DNA from: JALZUR01 sp965205365
GTDB taxonomy: Bacteria; Bdellovibrionota; Bdellovibrionia; Bdellovibrionales; UBA1609
Direction of reading: 5' to 3'
Length of the DNA stretch: 64,000 nucleotides
NCBI GenBank assembly: GCA_965205365.1
Contig: CBDBGT010000007.1
Span: 4,858 to 68,857, forward strand
How positions within the stretch are numbered: position 1 is the stretch's first letter; each line of letters begins with the position of its first letter. The notes below the pieces were generated by a model. The model was not told the DNA's origin, made no database searches, and saw only the letters and a program-made list of their open reading frames with translations. Below, one piece after another: positions 45,657-54,866 of the stretch. The position numbers and the translations under genes are program-made.

Positions 45657-47522
45657 CCTGACTTCGACACTCCTGTTAAAAAGCCCCTCTTGAGTTCAAA
45701 TATACGCACCAGAGAAGGTTAAAAAGTCTAAAACTCAAAATGTAGTGACCCCTTTTTTTTCTTTACAAGTATTTTTAGGCTAGTAATTTTAATAGCCATG
45801 TTTATTCGAGAAGTAAAAAAACCAAACGGAAGTGTTTCAATTAGAATAGTTGAATCTACTCGAGTAAAAAATAAAGTTATTCAAAAAGTCATTAGAACTC
45901 TGGGACAACACAAGGATGCAAGAGAAATAGCCATTATTAAGAAAGCAGCACAGGACTTAATAATAGAGCTAAAAAACACAAGAAACCCAGCCCTTCCTGG
46001 AATGGAAGAAACTGTGCACTCCACGACTTGCACAAAAAAAGCCAGCACAAGAAACCCAGAGCTAGTGGATATAAAGAATCTATCTGAGCAAGGTCGTGTT
46101 AACCAAGGCATTCACACAGTTTTAGGCAAAGTTTATAATCAAATGAACTTTAACGATATCATAAAAAACACAAAAAAAGATGATGAGTGGAACTCTATTC
46201 TTCAAGATTGTGTTTTAGCAAGAATCTCTAGGCCGCAGAGTAAAAGAAAAACAGCAGATAGCTTAAAAAAAGTTTTCTCAAAACCCCTTCCTCTTCATAA
46301 GATATACCGTATGATGGACAGAGTTTTTCTAAACGAAGAAAGACTAAAATCAAAAGTCTTAAATTCCACTCTAAACCTTTTTAATGACCAGGTTGACGTT
46401 ATGTTCTTTGATGTCACAACGCTATATTTTGAAAGCTTTACTTCAGATGAACTTAGAGCCAATGGTTTTAGTAAGGATGCTAAGTTTAAAGAAACTCAAG
46501 TTGTTCTCGCCTTGGTTACAAACTCACAGGGACACCCAGTAACTTATGAGCTTTTTCCTGGCAACACTTATGAGGGCAACACATTAATAGAGATAGTTAA
46601 AAACTTAAAAACCCGTTTTAATGTAAATCAAGTTACCCTTGTGGCTGATAGAGGTATGTTTAATGAGGCAAACTTAGTTTTACTAGAAGCTGAAAACATT
46701 CATTATATTGTGGGGGCTAAGTTAAAATCTTTACCAAAGAATTTAAAAGAAGAAATCTGTCATAAAAACTTTAAACCCCATGTGGTGAGCAATGAACTGC
46801 AGTGGGTTAGAGAGTTTGAGCACAAGAAAAGAAGGCTTGTTGTTGGGTATTCTAATAAAAGAGCTTATAAAGATGCATTTGACCGGGAAAAGATAATTGT
46901 TCGTCTTTTAAAGAAAGCCAAAGATGGAAAACTTAAAGCAAGTGACCTTATAACTAATTATGGAACGAAAAAGTACCTTAAGTCTTTTAAGGGGGATGTA
47001 GAGGTTGATAAGTGTAAGATTAGTAGAGACGCTCAGTGGGATGGTTTTCATGGTGTCATTACAAATCTTGAAGACAAGTCTGCAGCTGAAGTTTTAGAGC
47101 GTTATAGAGGGCTGTGGAAAATAGAACAAGCGTTTAGAATAAGTAAGACAGATTTAAAGATGCGACCTATTTTTCATTGGAAGTCTGAGAGGATTAAGGC
47201 TCATATTGGAATTTGTTTTCTAGCATATGCAATTGTTTGTAGAGTAAATAAGCTTATTAAGGAAAACCAATTAGAGTTTAGTTTTTTAGATCTTAAAGAG
47301 GAGTTAAATAGAGATGAGTACAGTGTTTTAAAAGACTCTAGTACGGGGCGATTTTATGAGCTTGTATCTAAGACTACTCCTGTTTTAAAGAAAATTTACC
47401 AAGTTTTAAACCTTAAGAGAAAGGACTGTATTCGCCTAGTTAAAGAGCAAATGTAGTGACCCCAGCAAAATCTAAGCGCTTGATTTTATTAGCTTTATGC
47501 GCCGTGTTGTGTCGAAGTCAGG
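45657..47522 (+). mobile_element. IS1634-family insertion sequence with 181-bp target duplication
   Basis: A 1,866-bp element with 14-bp perfect ends (CCTGACTTCGACAC and complement). Both ends abut copies of a 181-bp direct repeat. IS1634 of Mycoplasma mycoides is known to make unusually long, variable target duplications, which supports this reading. A 15-bp direct repeat, AAATGTAGTGACCCC, occurs inside near both ends (45738 and 47449). Confidence 0.92.
45798..47456 (+). CDS. IS1634-family transposase
   Basis: A 552-residue DDE transposase of the IS4 superfamily. It contains VMFFDVTTLYFESF (first Asp), VTLVADRGMFNEANL (second Asp), and LERYRGLWKIEQAFRISKTD with LKMRPIFHWKSERIKAHIGI (Glu and the family C-terminal block). 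No break is seen. It differs strongly from the interrupted transposase at 25.3 kb, which is a separate lineage of the same group. Likely active. Confidence 0.93.
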   Translation: MFIREVKKPNGSVSIRIVESTRVKNKVIQKVIRTLGQHKDAREIAIIKKAAQDLIIELKNTRNPALPGMEETVHSTTCTKKASTRNPELVDIKNLSEQGRVNQGIHTVLGKVYNQMNFNDIIKNTKKDDEWNSILQDCVLARISRPQSKRKTADSLKKVFSKPLPLHKIYRMMDRVFLNEERLKSKVLNSTLNLFNDQVDVMFFDVTTLYFESFTSDELRANGFSKDAKFKETQVVLALVTNSQGHPVTYELFPGNTYEGNTLIEIVKNLKTRFNVNQVTLVADRGMFNEANLVLLEAENIHYIVGAKLKSLPKNLKEEICHKNFKPHVVSNELQWVREFEHKKRRLVVGYSNKRAYKDAFDREKIIVRLLKKAKDGKLKASDLITNYGTKKYLKSFKGDVEVDKCKISRDAQWDGFHGVITNLEDKSAAEVLERYRGLWKIEQAFRISKTDLKMRPIFHWKSERIKAHIGICFLAYAIVCRVNKLIKENQLEFSFLDLKEELNRDEYSVLKDSSTGRFYELVSKTTPVLKKIYQVLNLKRKDCIRLVKEQM

Positions 47523-47703
47523 AAGTTCTATACCTATTTTTATGGAATAAAGAAACGTATTTCTTTAAAAAGTAATGAAAGCAGTAATGCAATTAAGAAA
47601 TAAAAAGCCCTTTAATAAAAACTATGTACTAAAAATCTCACCTAAAGCTTTTTTAGGCCAAGTTACAGTTCTTAAAAAATACATAGCTTTTAAAAGTTTT
47701 TCT
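47523..47703 (+). repeat. Right copy of the 181-bp target duplication
   Basis: Perfect match to 45476-45656. This copy holds the functional 3' end of trmH (read on the minus strand, stop at 47622) and 99 bp beyond it. Bases outside the 181 bp differ on both sides, so the length is exact. Confidence 0.95.
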
Positions 47704-48314
47704 TCTTCTTTTTGAATTTTAGGAGGATTTTTTAAAAAAGCTCTCTGAAAACTCAAAGCCCCTGCAACTGAAATGTTAAAACTTTGTGTAAAGCCCGCCA
47801 TGGGAAGCAAAACATTTCCATGAGTAAGAGCCAGTGCATCTTCACTAACACCATCTCTTTCATTTCCAAAAATAACAGCTGTTTTTTCCTTTAAATTTAA
47901 TTCATCAAATTCAACAGCTTTTTTAGATAAATGTGTTGTATAAACTCTATAACCATCTGCTTTAAGCTTTAAAATACAATCTTTTGTATTGGTCCACTCA
48001 GACACATCAAGCCACTTGTCTGCACCTTGAGTTACTCTCTGGGATTCTTTAAAATCTTTATTTATTTTAATAATATGAAACCTATAGAATCCAAATGCTT
48101 CTGCACTTCTCATTACAGCACTAACATTACCCCTGTCATAAATATTTTCCAAAACAGGAACAAAGTAAGAGCTTCTTTGAGACAAGATTTTTTGAATTCT
48201 TTCTTTCCTCTCATCTGTTATAAACTCATTTAACTTTTCTATTACAATTTCTGGAAAAACCTCAAACCCAATTTGTTTATTAAAAATTTTTTTAGTTTCC
48301 CAATTAATCTGCAT
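47622..48314 (-). CDS. trmH: tRNA (guanosine-18-2'-O)-methyltransferase TrmH
   Basis: A SpoU/TrmH-family methylase of 230 residues from the ATG at 48314; a GTG one codon earlier is possible. Motif 1 is IYDRGNVSAVMRSAEAFG, motif 2 VIFGNERDGVSEDAL, motif 3 LPMAGFTQSFNISVAGAL, which form the knotted SAM site. The C-terminal helix extension (EEEKLLKAMYFLRTVTWP) is as in TrmH. The start overlaps the speE stop by one base. The last codons lie in the 181-bp duplication, but the gene is complete. Confidence 0.92.
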   Translation of the reverse strand: MQINWETKKIFNKQIGFEVFPEIVIEKLNEFITDERKERIQKILSQRSSYFVPVLENIYDRGNVSAVMRSAEAFGFYRFHIIKINKDFKESQRVTQGADKWLDVSEWTNTKDCILKLKADGYRVYTTHLSKKAVEFDELNLKEKTAVIFGNERDGVSEDALALTHGNVLLPMAGFTQSFNISVAGALSFQRAFLKNPPKIQKEEEKLLKAMYFLRTVTWPKKALGEIFST

Positions 48315-49171
48315 CACTTTAAGTACTTTTTTAGTTCATTTTTTTGAAACTGAGGTAGAGCAAAGGCTGCTTTATGGAGCTGTTGATTATAATACTTTAG
48401 GCCTTTAGATATTTTATGAGAAAGAGGCTTTGCGTCTAAAATAGGGTCTTGTGTTTTTGAAGCAAAAGAAAAGGACCATAAACCTCCCGGGTAAGTAATA
48501 TTTGAATAATTGTAAATAGCAGTTTTATCAAATAACTTAGCCTTAATTGCTAAAAGTTTTTTCTGCATTTCTAATGCTAAAAACGGGCCTTCACACTGTG
48601 AAACTACAATGCCACTTTCTCTAAGGCAGGCCTTAACATCACTATAAAAAGCTACATCAAATAAAGGCGCCGCTGGCCCAATGGGGTCTGTGGAGTCCAC
48701 TAAGATTATATCAAATTTCTTAGTTGTTTCTTTCACATATTTTAAACCATCTTCAACAATCAACTCTAGCCTTGGATTGTCTAATTCACATGAGGTAAGT
48801 TTAATGTGTTCCTTACATGCTTCAATTACACAAGGGTCAATTTCAACCATTACAAGCTCTTTAACAGAATCATGTTTTAAAACTTCTCTGGCTGTGCCAC
48901 CATCTCCACCACCAACAATTAAAACTGTTTCCGGGTTAGGGTGAGAAGACATTGGAACATGAGCAATCATTTCATGATAAACAAACTCATCTCTTTCAGA
49001 CGTCATTAAAAGCCCATCATTAAATAATACTTTGCCTAAATGTTCTGTTAAAATCACATCAATTTTTTGAAAATTACTTTCTTTTGAGTACAAAGTTTTT
49101 TTAACTTTATAATTCATTTTATAAACATCATTAAAATTTTCACTTACCCAAATATCTACGCCTTCTTTCAT
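48314..49171 (-). CDS. speE: Spermidine synthase
   Basis: Transfers aminopropyl from decarboxylated SAM to putrescine. I chose the ATG at 49171 (285 residues, MKEGVDIWVSENF), which avoids a long overlap with the upstream gene. Core motifs are ERDEFVYHEMIAHVP, VLIVGGGDGGTAREVLKH, VEIDPCVIEACK, and the catalytic region ILVDSTDPIGPAAPLF with YNYSNITYPGGLWSFSFA. Directly upstream is the SAM decarboxylase that supplies its substrate. Confidence 0.95.
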   Translation of the reverse strand: MKEGVDIWVSENFNDVYKMNYKVKKTLYSKESNFQKIDVILTEHLGKVLFNDGLLMTSERDEFVYHEMIAHVPMSSHPNPETVLIVGGGDGGTAREVLKHDSVKELVMVEIDPCVIEACKEHIKLTSCELDNPRLELIVEDGLKYVKETTKKFDIILVDSTDPIGPAAPLFDVAFYSDVKACLRESGIVVSQCEGPFLALEMQKKLLAIKAKLFDKTAIYNYSNITYPGGLWSFSFASKTQDPILDAKPLSHKISKGLKYYNQQLHKAAFALPQFQKNELKKYLK

Positions 49172-49196
49172 ATTGACTATCTCTTTTTCCTTAAGG

Positions 49197-50150
49197 TTAA
49201 ACTGTAAATGGTTTAGTATAAATATTTTGTTTATCATAAAAATGGCTGTATAAAATATTATAACCAGACTCTGTTTCTAATTTAGAAACCTGTTTCACTT
49301 CATATTTCTCAAAATCCATATCCAAACTCTCATCTTCTTGAGAAAATAAAATAATATCATATGAAACAGGCTTATAAAGATACAAAAGTTTTTCCACTAT
49401 CTTAATTGCTTTTTTAACATCTACCTGATCAAGTTCAAAACTTACATAGCTTTCAAAACCCTGAGGAGTGACATGCATTGTTGCATATTGATCACCATTT
49501 AAAGCATTAAAAGAAAAACCCTCTGGTTTAAAAAAATATGAATCAAACTTAAATTCAAATAAAATTTCTTTTAATGAACTTAATACTTTTTCTTGAAGAG
49601 CGGGATCATTCATAAAAAAATTTTTAAATTCTCCTTGAAGACCATACATAAGCAATTCAAGAGTGTTTACTTTTGTACTACTTTTATTTTCATTAAAATA
49701 ATTATTAAAAATATGCACATGATGATCATCTTTTCGACCAAGCCTATGGGTACTGCCACCTAAGATTTTTTTTAAACAAATCATATCATCTAAAGCTGAT
49801 GATTTTTGAAGACTTGGCTCATACTCATTCTTTCTTTCATAAAAAACCTCTTCCAATAAGTCTTTCCCAAATGTAGAAACCAAATACTCTACAGCTGCTA
49901 TAAGCCTTGTTGTCCCACATGTGATTAAAATAATTCTATTTTTCCAAACAAAAAGACTTGATTCAGAAAGCAAAAATGCTTTACAGGTTTTAGACTCAAT
50001 GGAAGATAAAATCTTTGCCCTTACTAAGCTCACAAGGTCATTCCAAAAGGCATAAGGTTTTTTAAGTAAATTCCCCACCTCAGCTTTAAAAACAAGCTCT
50101 AGTTTTTTCTCTGGGCCTTCAAAAAAATAATTCTCATTCATAACCAACAT
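49197..50150 (-). CDS. S-adenosylmethionine decarboxylase, eukaryotic-type proenzyme
   Basis: A 317-residue protein resembling the eukaryotic AMD1 family rather than the short bacterial SpeD or SpeH. It starts with YFFEGPEKKLEL. The self-cleavage site LSESSLFVW lies at 61-69, so the chain should cut between Glu63 and Ser64 to make the pyruvoyl group. The catalytic Cys is in ITCGTT (Cys78). The C-terminal half has ATMHVTPQGFESYVSFE, equivalent to the HxTP region. It forms a two-step spermidine operon with speE. Confidence 0.9.
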   Translation of the reverse strand: MLVMNENYFFEGPEKKLELVFKAEVGNLLKKPYAFWNDLVSLVRAKILSSIESKTCKAFLLSESSLFVWKNRIILITCGTTRLIAAVEYLVSTFGKDLLEEVFYERKNEYEPSLQKSSALDDMICLKKILGGSTHRLGRKDDHHVHIFNNYFNENKSSTKVNTLELLMYGLQGEFKNFFMNDPALQEKVLSSLKEILFEFKFDSYFFKPEGFSFNALNGDQYATMHVTPQGFESYVSFELDQVDVKKAIKIVEKLLYLYKPVSYDIILFSQEDESLDMDFEKYEVKQVSKLETESGYNILYSHFYDKQNIYTKPFTV

Positions 50151-50471
50151 GGATACCTAGACTTAATTCTTGAGGCAATAAAAAAGACTCTTAAAATGTA
50201 GAAAATATGAAGATTTAAGTGATCATCCCCATATAAAATAAATTTAGTAACATGATAAACGCTATAAAAAACACTCCCTAACCCCACAAACTCCTCCTCC
50301 TCTAAGCCTGTTAAAACATGTGTTTAGAGAACAAATTTCAATGCTCACTTAATTATAAACACTCTCATTTATCTAAATTTATTATAAAAAAAAGAGGTTT
50401 AAATTTTTTAGTCCACACACCTTTTCCCTTAAACGCTTTCTTAAACTTTATAAAAAAAGGAAGTCGATTTT
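50151..50471. other. Intergenic stretch without recognisable features
   Basis: An AT-rich gap between two leftward genes. It must hold the promoter of the SAM decarboxylase-speE-trmH operon and the 3' end of the acyl-CoA dehydrogenase transcript. I see no confident -10/-35 pair and no strong hairpin with a T tract. Confidence 0.4.
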
Positions 50472-51656
50472 TTATAACCCAGCTATAAGGTCTTGAGTAA
50501 TGTTTTTTTGATGTGCTTCAATAGTTCCACCACCGATTTCTAAAAGCTTTGCATCTCTCCACAAACGCTCAACTACATACTCTCCAACATAACCATAACC
50601 ACCCATAACCTGAATAGCATTATCAGCAACATTTTTTGCCATAGTTGTTGCAACAAGTTTTACACCATCAGAGTCTTTACGGTTTTTAGTTCCTTTAGGC
50701 CCCACACCAAAAGCTGTTTGATAAACATAGGCTCTTGCCGCCTTATATTGTGCGTAACTTTCCCCAATATATCTTTGAATCTGTCCAAATTTAGAAATTG
50801 ATTTTCCAAAAGCATGGCGCTCATAAGCATACTTAACCATTATGTCTAAAGACCTTTTGGCAATCCCTAAACCCATTGCCGCTAGTGCTAATCTTTCAAT
50901 TTCAAGATTTCTCATCATATGAACTAAAGAACCCCCCTCTTTACCAATTAAATAATTTTCTGGAATTTCACAGTTTTTAAAAATAAGCTCCGCTGTATTA
51001 GAAGCTCTTACACCTAATTTATTAGTGATTTTTTGCCCTACAAAAAACCCTGGAAAATCTTTTTTAACAAAAAATGATGACAAGGCTGGGCGCCCGTTAA
51101 GCTTTGTTCCTGTAACCGCATAAACCAACACACCATCAGCCGGAGTTCCCTTGTTGTCTAAACATCCATTTGTAATCCACATCTTACAGCCATTTAAAAT
51201 ATATGTATGGTCCTTTTTTTCAGCTTTTGTTGTCATTCCTAAAACATCAGTTCCAACGCCTGGTTCTGACATAGCCATAGCCCCTATGAAGCTTCCATCA
51301 CACATTCCTGGAAGATACTTTGCCTTAAGCTCCTCCCCTGCATTAACTGAAAAGTTATTCACTAAAAGCATAGAGTGTGCTAAGTAGGCTAAACAAAATC
51401 CTGGATCTGAATAAGACAACTCTTCATGTACAATTACTGCAGCTGTGGCATCCATTCCTGAGCCACCAAAGTCTTCTAAAGCAGTTACACCTAATAAGCC
51501 AAGTTCCCCTGTAGACCTTAAAAGATCTAAATTAAACTTCTCATCTCTATCGTGCTCTAAAGCTTGGGGCTCTACAGACTTTAGACTAAAGTCTCTAACC
51601 ATTTGTCTTAACATTGAGTGCTCATCAGTTGGGCTAAAAATAAGCTCCTCCGCCAT
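50472..51656 (-). CDS. Acyl-CoA dehydrogenase, isovaleryl-CoA dehydrogenase-like
   Basis: An FAD enzyme of 394 residues from the ATG at 51656, with AGGAGG just upstream. MAMSEPGVGTD and KMWITNG are the FAD-site signatures. The catalytic base is not in the usual YEGT place, where this protein has LEIGGGTIEAHQ. Instead NLEIERLALAAMGLG puts Glu254 where isovaleryl-CoA dehydrogenases carry theirs. That suggests a branched-chain acyl-CoA substrate from leucine breakdown. The gene is alone, divergent from the cysteine desulfurase. Confidence 0.88.
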   Translation of the reverse strand: MAEELIFSPTDEHSMLRQMVRDFSLKSVEPQALEHDRDEKFNLDLLRSTGELGLLGVTALEDFGGSGMDATAAVIVHEELSYSDPGFCLAYLAHSMLLVNNFSVNAGEELKAKYLPGMCDGSFIGAMAMSEPGVGTDVLGMTTKAEKKDHTYILNGCKMWITNGCLDNKGTPADGVLVYAVTGTKLNGRPALSSFFVKKDFPGFFVGQKITNKLGVRASNTAELIFKNCEIPENYLIGKEGGSLVHMMRNLEIERLALAAMGLGIAKRSLDIMVKYAYERHAFGKSISKFGQIQRYIGESYAQYKAARAYVYQTAFGVGPKGTKNRKDSDGVKLVATTMAKNVADNAIQVMGGYGYVGEYVVERLWRDAKLLEIGGGTIEAHQKNITQDLIAGL

Positions 51657-51751
51657 ATACACCTCCTATAAGCCTGTAAATTTAGTAATAAATACACCTA
51701 TTTTAAATGAGCATTTACATCATCATTCTACTAAAAGTACAATAAAAGGCC

Positions 51752-52840
51752 ATGAGTAAAAAATTTTTTGATTACAATTCAACCACTCCAGTATGTCCAG
51801 AAGCATTAAAAGCCATGCTTCCTTACTTCTCTAATATTTTTGCAAACCCGTCTGGGCAAACCTCTAAAATGAGTTGGCAGTCACAGGCTGCTATAAAAAT
51901 AGCAAAACAACAGATCTCAAGCCTCATAGATTGTAAAAATGAAGAGATTATTTTCACCTCTGGAGCCACAGAATCCATTAATTGGCTCTTTGAAGATTTT
52001 TTTAAAAAAAATCTTCCCGTATTAATCTCTAATATCGACCATGATGCTTCGTTTCAAAAATCACAACAAACTAATATATTTCAATCAAACACTAACGGCT
52101 CTGTTAATATGGAAAGCCTTAACAAAGCTCTTTTACAAATGCCAAAAGGCTCTTTAGTAAGTTTAATTTATGCACACAATGAGCTTGGAACTATTTTAGA
52201 TTTAAAGACCCTTGTCCCGTTAATTAAACAACACGATCTTTTCGTACATATTGATGCTACACAGGCTTTAGGAAAATTTAAATTTTCTTTTGCTAAACTA
52301 AACATAGATTTTTTAAGTTGTTCGGCTCATAAATTATACGGTCCAAAAGGAGTAGGAGCACTCATTATAAATCAAAACTCTACCCCTTCCATAAGGCCCC
52401 TTATTGTAGGAGGAGGTCAACAAAATAACTTACGCTCTGGAACTCTAAACACACCTTTAATTGTTGGGTTTGGAAAATCTTGTGAGGTAGCGAAAAAGAA
52501 CATAGTTGCTGATACAAAGCATTACTCTTCATTAAAAAAACTTTTCTTAAGTAAAATTAAAAATACAAATCACAAACTCAATGGTGACCTTAAAAACTCT
52601 TTAGCAAACACCATCAATATTACTTTTTTTCATTGGAGCAGTGCAACCCCACTTTATTTAAAACTTCTTCCTTTTTCAGTAAGCCAGTCAAGTGCTTGCT
52701 CCACAGAAGGCACTAAAAACCGAGTTTTAAACAACTTAAATATTCTACAAGCTCAGACCCTTAGGATCAGCTTTGGAAGAACTACTCAGAAAGAAAGTAC
52801 TCTTGCACTAGCTGAAAAAATCATAGCCACCTTAAACTAG
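51752..52840 (+). CDS. Cysteine desulfurase, NifS/IscS-like
   Basis: A PLP enzyme of 362 residues that moves sulfur from cysteine for Fe-S clusters or thiolation. It begins FFDYNSTTPVCPEAL. TSGATESIN and YAHNELGTI precede the PLP-binding region, with IDATQALGKF and the Schiff-base Lys in SCSAHKLYGPKGVG. RSGTLNTPLIVGFG and the active-site loop Cys in SQSSACSTEG follow. An A-type Fe-S carrier gene lies downstream, supporting a role in cluster assembly. It is somewhat shorter than IscS and closer to the general NifS-like group. Confidence 0.9.
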   Translation: MSKKFFDYNSTTPVCPEALKAMLPYFSNIFANPSGQTSKMSWQSQAAIKIAKQQISSLIDCKNEEIIFTSGATESINWLFEDFFKKNLPVLISNIDHDASFQKSQQTNIFQSNTNGSVNMESLNKALLQMPKGSLVSLIYAHNELGTILDLKTLVPLIKQHDLFVHIDATQALGKFKFSFAKLNIDFLSCSAHKLYGPKGVGALIINQNSTPSIRPLIVGGGQQNNLRSGTLNTPLIVGFGKSCEVAKKNIVADTKHYSSLKKLFLSKIKNTNHKLNGDLKNSLANTINITFFHWSSATPLYLKLLPFSVSQSSACSTEGTKNRVLNNLNILQAQTLRISFGRTTQKESTLALAEKIIATLN

Positions 52841-52954
52841 CTAAATATCATAGTTTTTTAGTCAAACCCTATAATATGAAGCTTAGCCCTTTGATTATAG
52901 TACTTTAGTATAAAATATTTTACATTTAAGTAATTTATGCTATTATATAAGCAT

Positions 52955-53284
52955 ATGATCACAGTTACTCATTCAGCCTTAAAACAAATCACCTCTATTA
53001 AAGGTTTAGAAAACAGGTCTAAAATAGATTTCTTACGCATAAACGTAAAGCGCGGTGGTTGCTCAGGGTTTTCTTATAAATTAGGTTTTGATTCTAAAAT
53101 AAACGAGAAAGACAAATTCTTTGAACCCGAAGAGGGCTTAAAAATTGTAATAGATTCACAGAGCTTGTTATACATCATGGGAATGCGCCTTGATTTTGAA
53201 GGTGGTTTAAATGGACAAGGCTTTGTCTTTTCAAATCCAAACGCTACAAAAACATGTGGCTGTGGCTCATCGTTTGCTGTTTAA
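52955..53284 (+). CDS. A-type iron-sulfur carrier protein (IscA/ErpA-like)
   Basis: A 109-residue protein; the ATG at 52955 gives the usual N-terminus MITVTHSALKQI. The three conserved cysteines are present: RGGCSGFSYKLGF and the C-terminal CGCGSSF. These hold iron or a cluster for delivery to target enzymes. It follows the cysteine desulfurase on the same strand with a 114-bp gap. Confidence 0.93.
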   Translation: MITVTHSALKQITSIKGLENRSKIDFLRINVKRGGCSGFSYKLGFDSKINEKDKFFEPEEGLKIVIDSQSLLYIMGMRLDFEGGLNGQGFVFSNPNATKTCGCGSSFAV

Positions 53285-53307
53285 TTAATTCTAGTTATAA
53301 TCTTTAA

Positions 53308-54177
53308 ATGATCTATGATACACCAAAAGTTGGAGTTATTCCTGCAGCAGGAAAAGGCACAAGGTTTCTTCCGTGTACAAAAGTTACCCCAAAGGAGATG
53401 CTCCCTCTTTTAAACCTTCCTTTAATTCATCATTGTTTAAACGAGTTAAAAAATGCTGGAGTCAAAGAAGCTATTATTGTTTCTCATAAGGACAAAGTAA
53501 CTTTAAAAAACTATTTTAAAGAGCATTCTGAGCTAAAAAATCTTTTAAAAAAAAATAAGCAACCTAGTTTAGTTGAAGAGCTTAAAAATATTGAACAGCT
53601 TCCTAAGGTTACTCTTGTATATCAAGAAGAGCAGCTTGGTTTAGCTCATGCCATTCTTGCAGCAAAAAAAGAAATCAAAGACCGTGATTTTTATGTGCTT
53701 TTACCTGATGAGATTTTTTTTCCACAGGATTTGTCACAAAACCCTTGTATTGAATTAAAGAAAGAGTTTGAAAAAACAGGTGCTAATGCTATTTCTCTTT
53801 TAAAGGCAGACTCTAGTGTAGTTTCCCAATACGGTGTTGCTGAAACTAAGAAAGCAAATGGTTCTTTAAATATTTTAAAAATCGTTGAAAAGCCAAAGAT
53901 TAAAAATGCTCCAAGCAACCTTATCCTTCCAGGGCGTTATATTTTTAAAAACAAGATACTAAAATATATAGAGCAAAGCCCAAAGAAAAATGAAGAGGTT
54001 CAATTAACAGATTCTATGATTTTAATGGCAAAAGATCATGGCCTTACAGGTGTCATTACACAATGTCCTCGTTTTGATGGAGGGTCTGTTTTAGGATTTT
54101 TAAAGGCAAATATTTATGCAGGCTTAAAAGACAATAAACTCTCTGCCGACCTAAAAAAATTTATTAAAGATATTTAA
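53308..54177 (+). CDS. galU: UTP-glucose-1-phosphate uridylyltransferase
   Basis: Makes UDP-glucose for envelope glycans. A 289-residue protein with the nucleotide motif VIPAAGKGTRFLPCTKVTPKEMLPL, EAIIVSHKDK, YQEEQLGLAHAILAAKK, FYVLLPDEIFF, and VEKPKIKNAPSNLILPGRYIF. It starts 23 bp after the A-type carrier gene. A hairpin lies 58 bp past its stop. Confidence 0.94.
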   Translation: MIYDTPKVGVIPAAGKGTRFLPCTKVTPKEMLPLLNLPLIHHCLNELKNAGVKEAIIVSHKDKVTLKNYFKEHSELKNLLKKNKQPSLVEELKNIEQLPKVTLVYQEEQLGLAHAILAAKKEIKDRDFYVLLPDEIFFPQDLSQNPCIELKKEFEKTGANAISLLKADSSVVSQYGVAETKKANGSLNILKIVEKPKIKNAPSNLILPGRYIFKNKILKYIEQSPKKNEEVQLTDSMILMAKDHGLTGVITQCPRFDGGSVLGFLKANIYAGLKDNKLSADLKKFIKDI

Positions 54178-54235
54178 AGCTTACTTTATAAAATATTACT
54201 CATTCCTTAAATTTACTCTTCTTTTCAAAACCATA

Positions 54236-54253
54236 AGGTGTTAACTCACACCT
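54236..54253 (+). terminator. Hairpin between convergent galU and ferredoxin genes
   Basis: A perfect 6-bp stem, AGGTGT-TAACTC-ACACCT, is followed after 9 bases by TTACTTTTTTA. It probably ends galU transcription, and by symmetry might also act on the leftward tyrS-ferredoxin transcript. Confidence 0.45.
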
Positions 54254-54291
54254 CATCAATTACTTTTTTATGGTTAAACGCGGCTCTACTC

Positions 54292-54840
54292 TTATTTTTT
54301 CCTTCGTCGACGATTTTTATTACTCTTTTTTGGTTTAGGTTTACTCGAACTTTCCATTTTTTTACTATAAACCACTTGCCTATGAGTCAATTTAATTTTT
54401 AGTGCTTCAGCTTCTTTTTTTTCACCTTCAGTCATTTCTATTTTAACAGCCTTAGCCTCCGCTTCTTCTAAAATATTTCCCATTCTAGCTTTAGACGCAC
54501 CTATTTCTTTTCTAATTCCACCTCTAGGTTGTTTAGCATTCCCTAAACCCTTATCAACATGCTCCTGAAGATCAATAACAAGGTCTCCAAAACAATGCAT
54601 CTGACAAGCTAAACGTCTATTGTCAACAAAATAACCTGTTCCAATTAAATCAAGCTCATCATTCATTGGAGGTAAAACATTATTAACCCCCTCCACAACA
54701 CCGACCCTACACTCTGCACAAGAGGGAACCCCCTTACAAACAGAGCGTATAAAAATACTATTTTCTTGAGCTACACTTAAAACCGATTGCCCAGGCCTTA
54801 CATTTACTTCTATATCTTCAGGGAGAAATTTAATCTTCAT
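54292..54840 (-). CDS. 2Fe-2S ferredoxin with long basic C-terminal tail
   Basis: A 182-residue protein. Residues 1-95 form a plant-type [2Fe-2S] fold with cysteines in SVCKGVPSCAECRV and RLACQMHCFGD. The second half is not part of the fold: a charged helix (AEAKAVKIEMTEGEKKEAEA) and a very basic end (SSSKPKPKKSNKNRRRRKK). The tail could bind RNA, DNA or membrane phosphate, but this is a guess. It follows tyrS by 26 bp in the ftsY-zapA-5FCL-rny-tyrS transcript and ends it. Confidence 0.82.
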   Translation of the reverse strand: MKIKFLPEDIEVNVRPGQSVLSVAQENSIFIRSVCKGVPSCAECRVGVVEGVNNVLPPMNDELDLIGTGYFVDNRRLACQMHCFGDLVIDLQEHVDKGLGNAKQPRGGIRKEIGASKARMGNILEEAEAKAVKIEMTEGEKKEAEALKIKLTHRQVVYSKKMESSSKPKPKKSNKNRRRRKK

Positions 54841-54866
54841 TTTTTTTTCCTAATTTCATATTCTAG

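Noticed and set aside
45528..45722. 64-codon plus-strand frame at the left end of the IS1634-family element
   Set aside because: It is antisense to the duplicated trmH end and runs into the IS; an artefact of the duplication.
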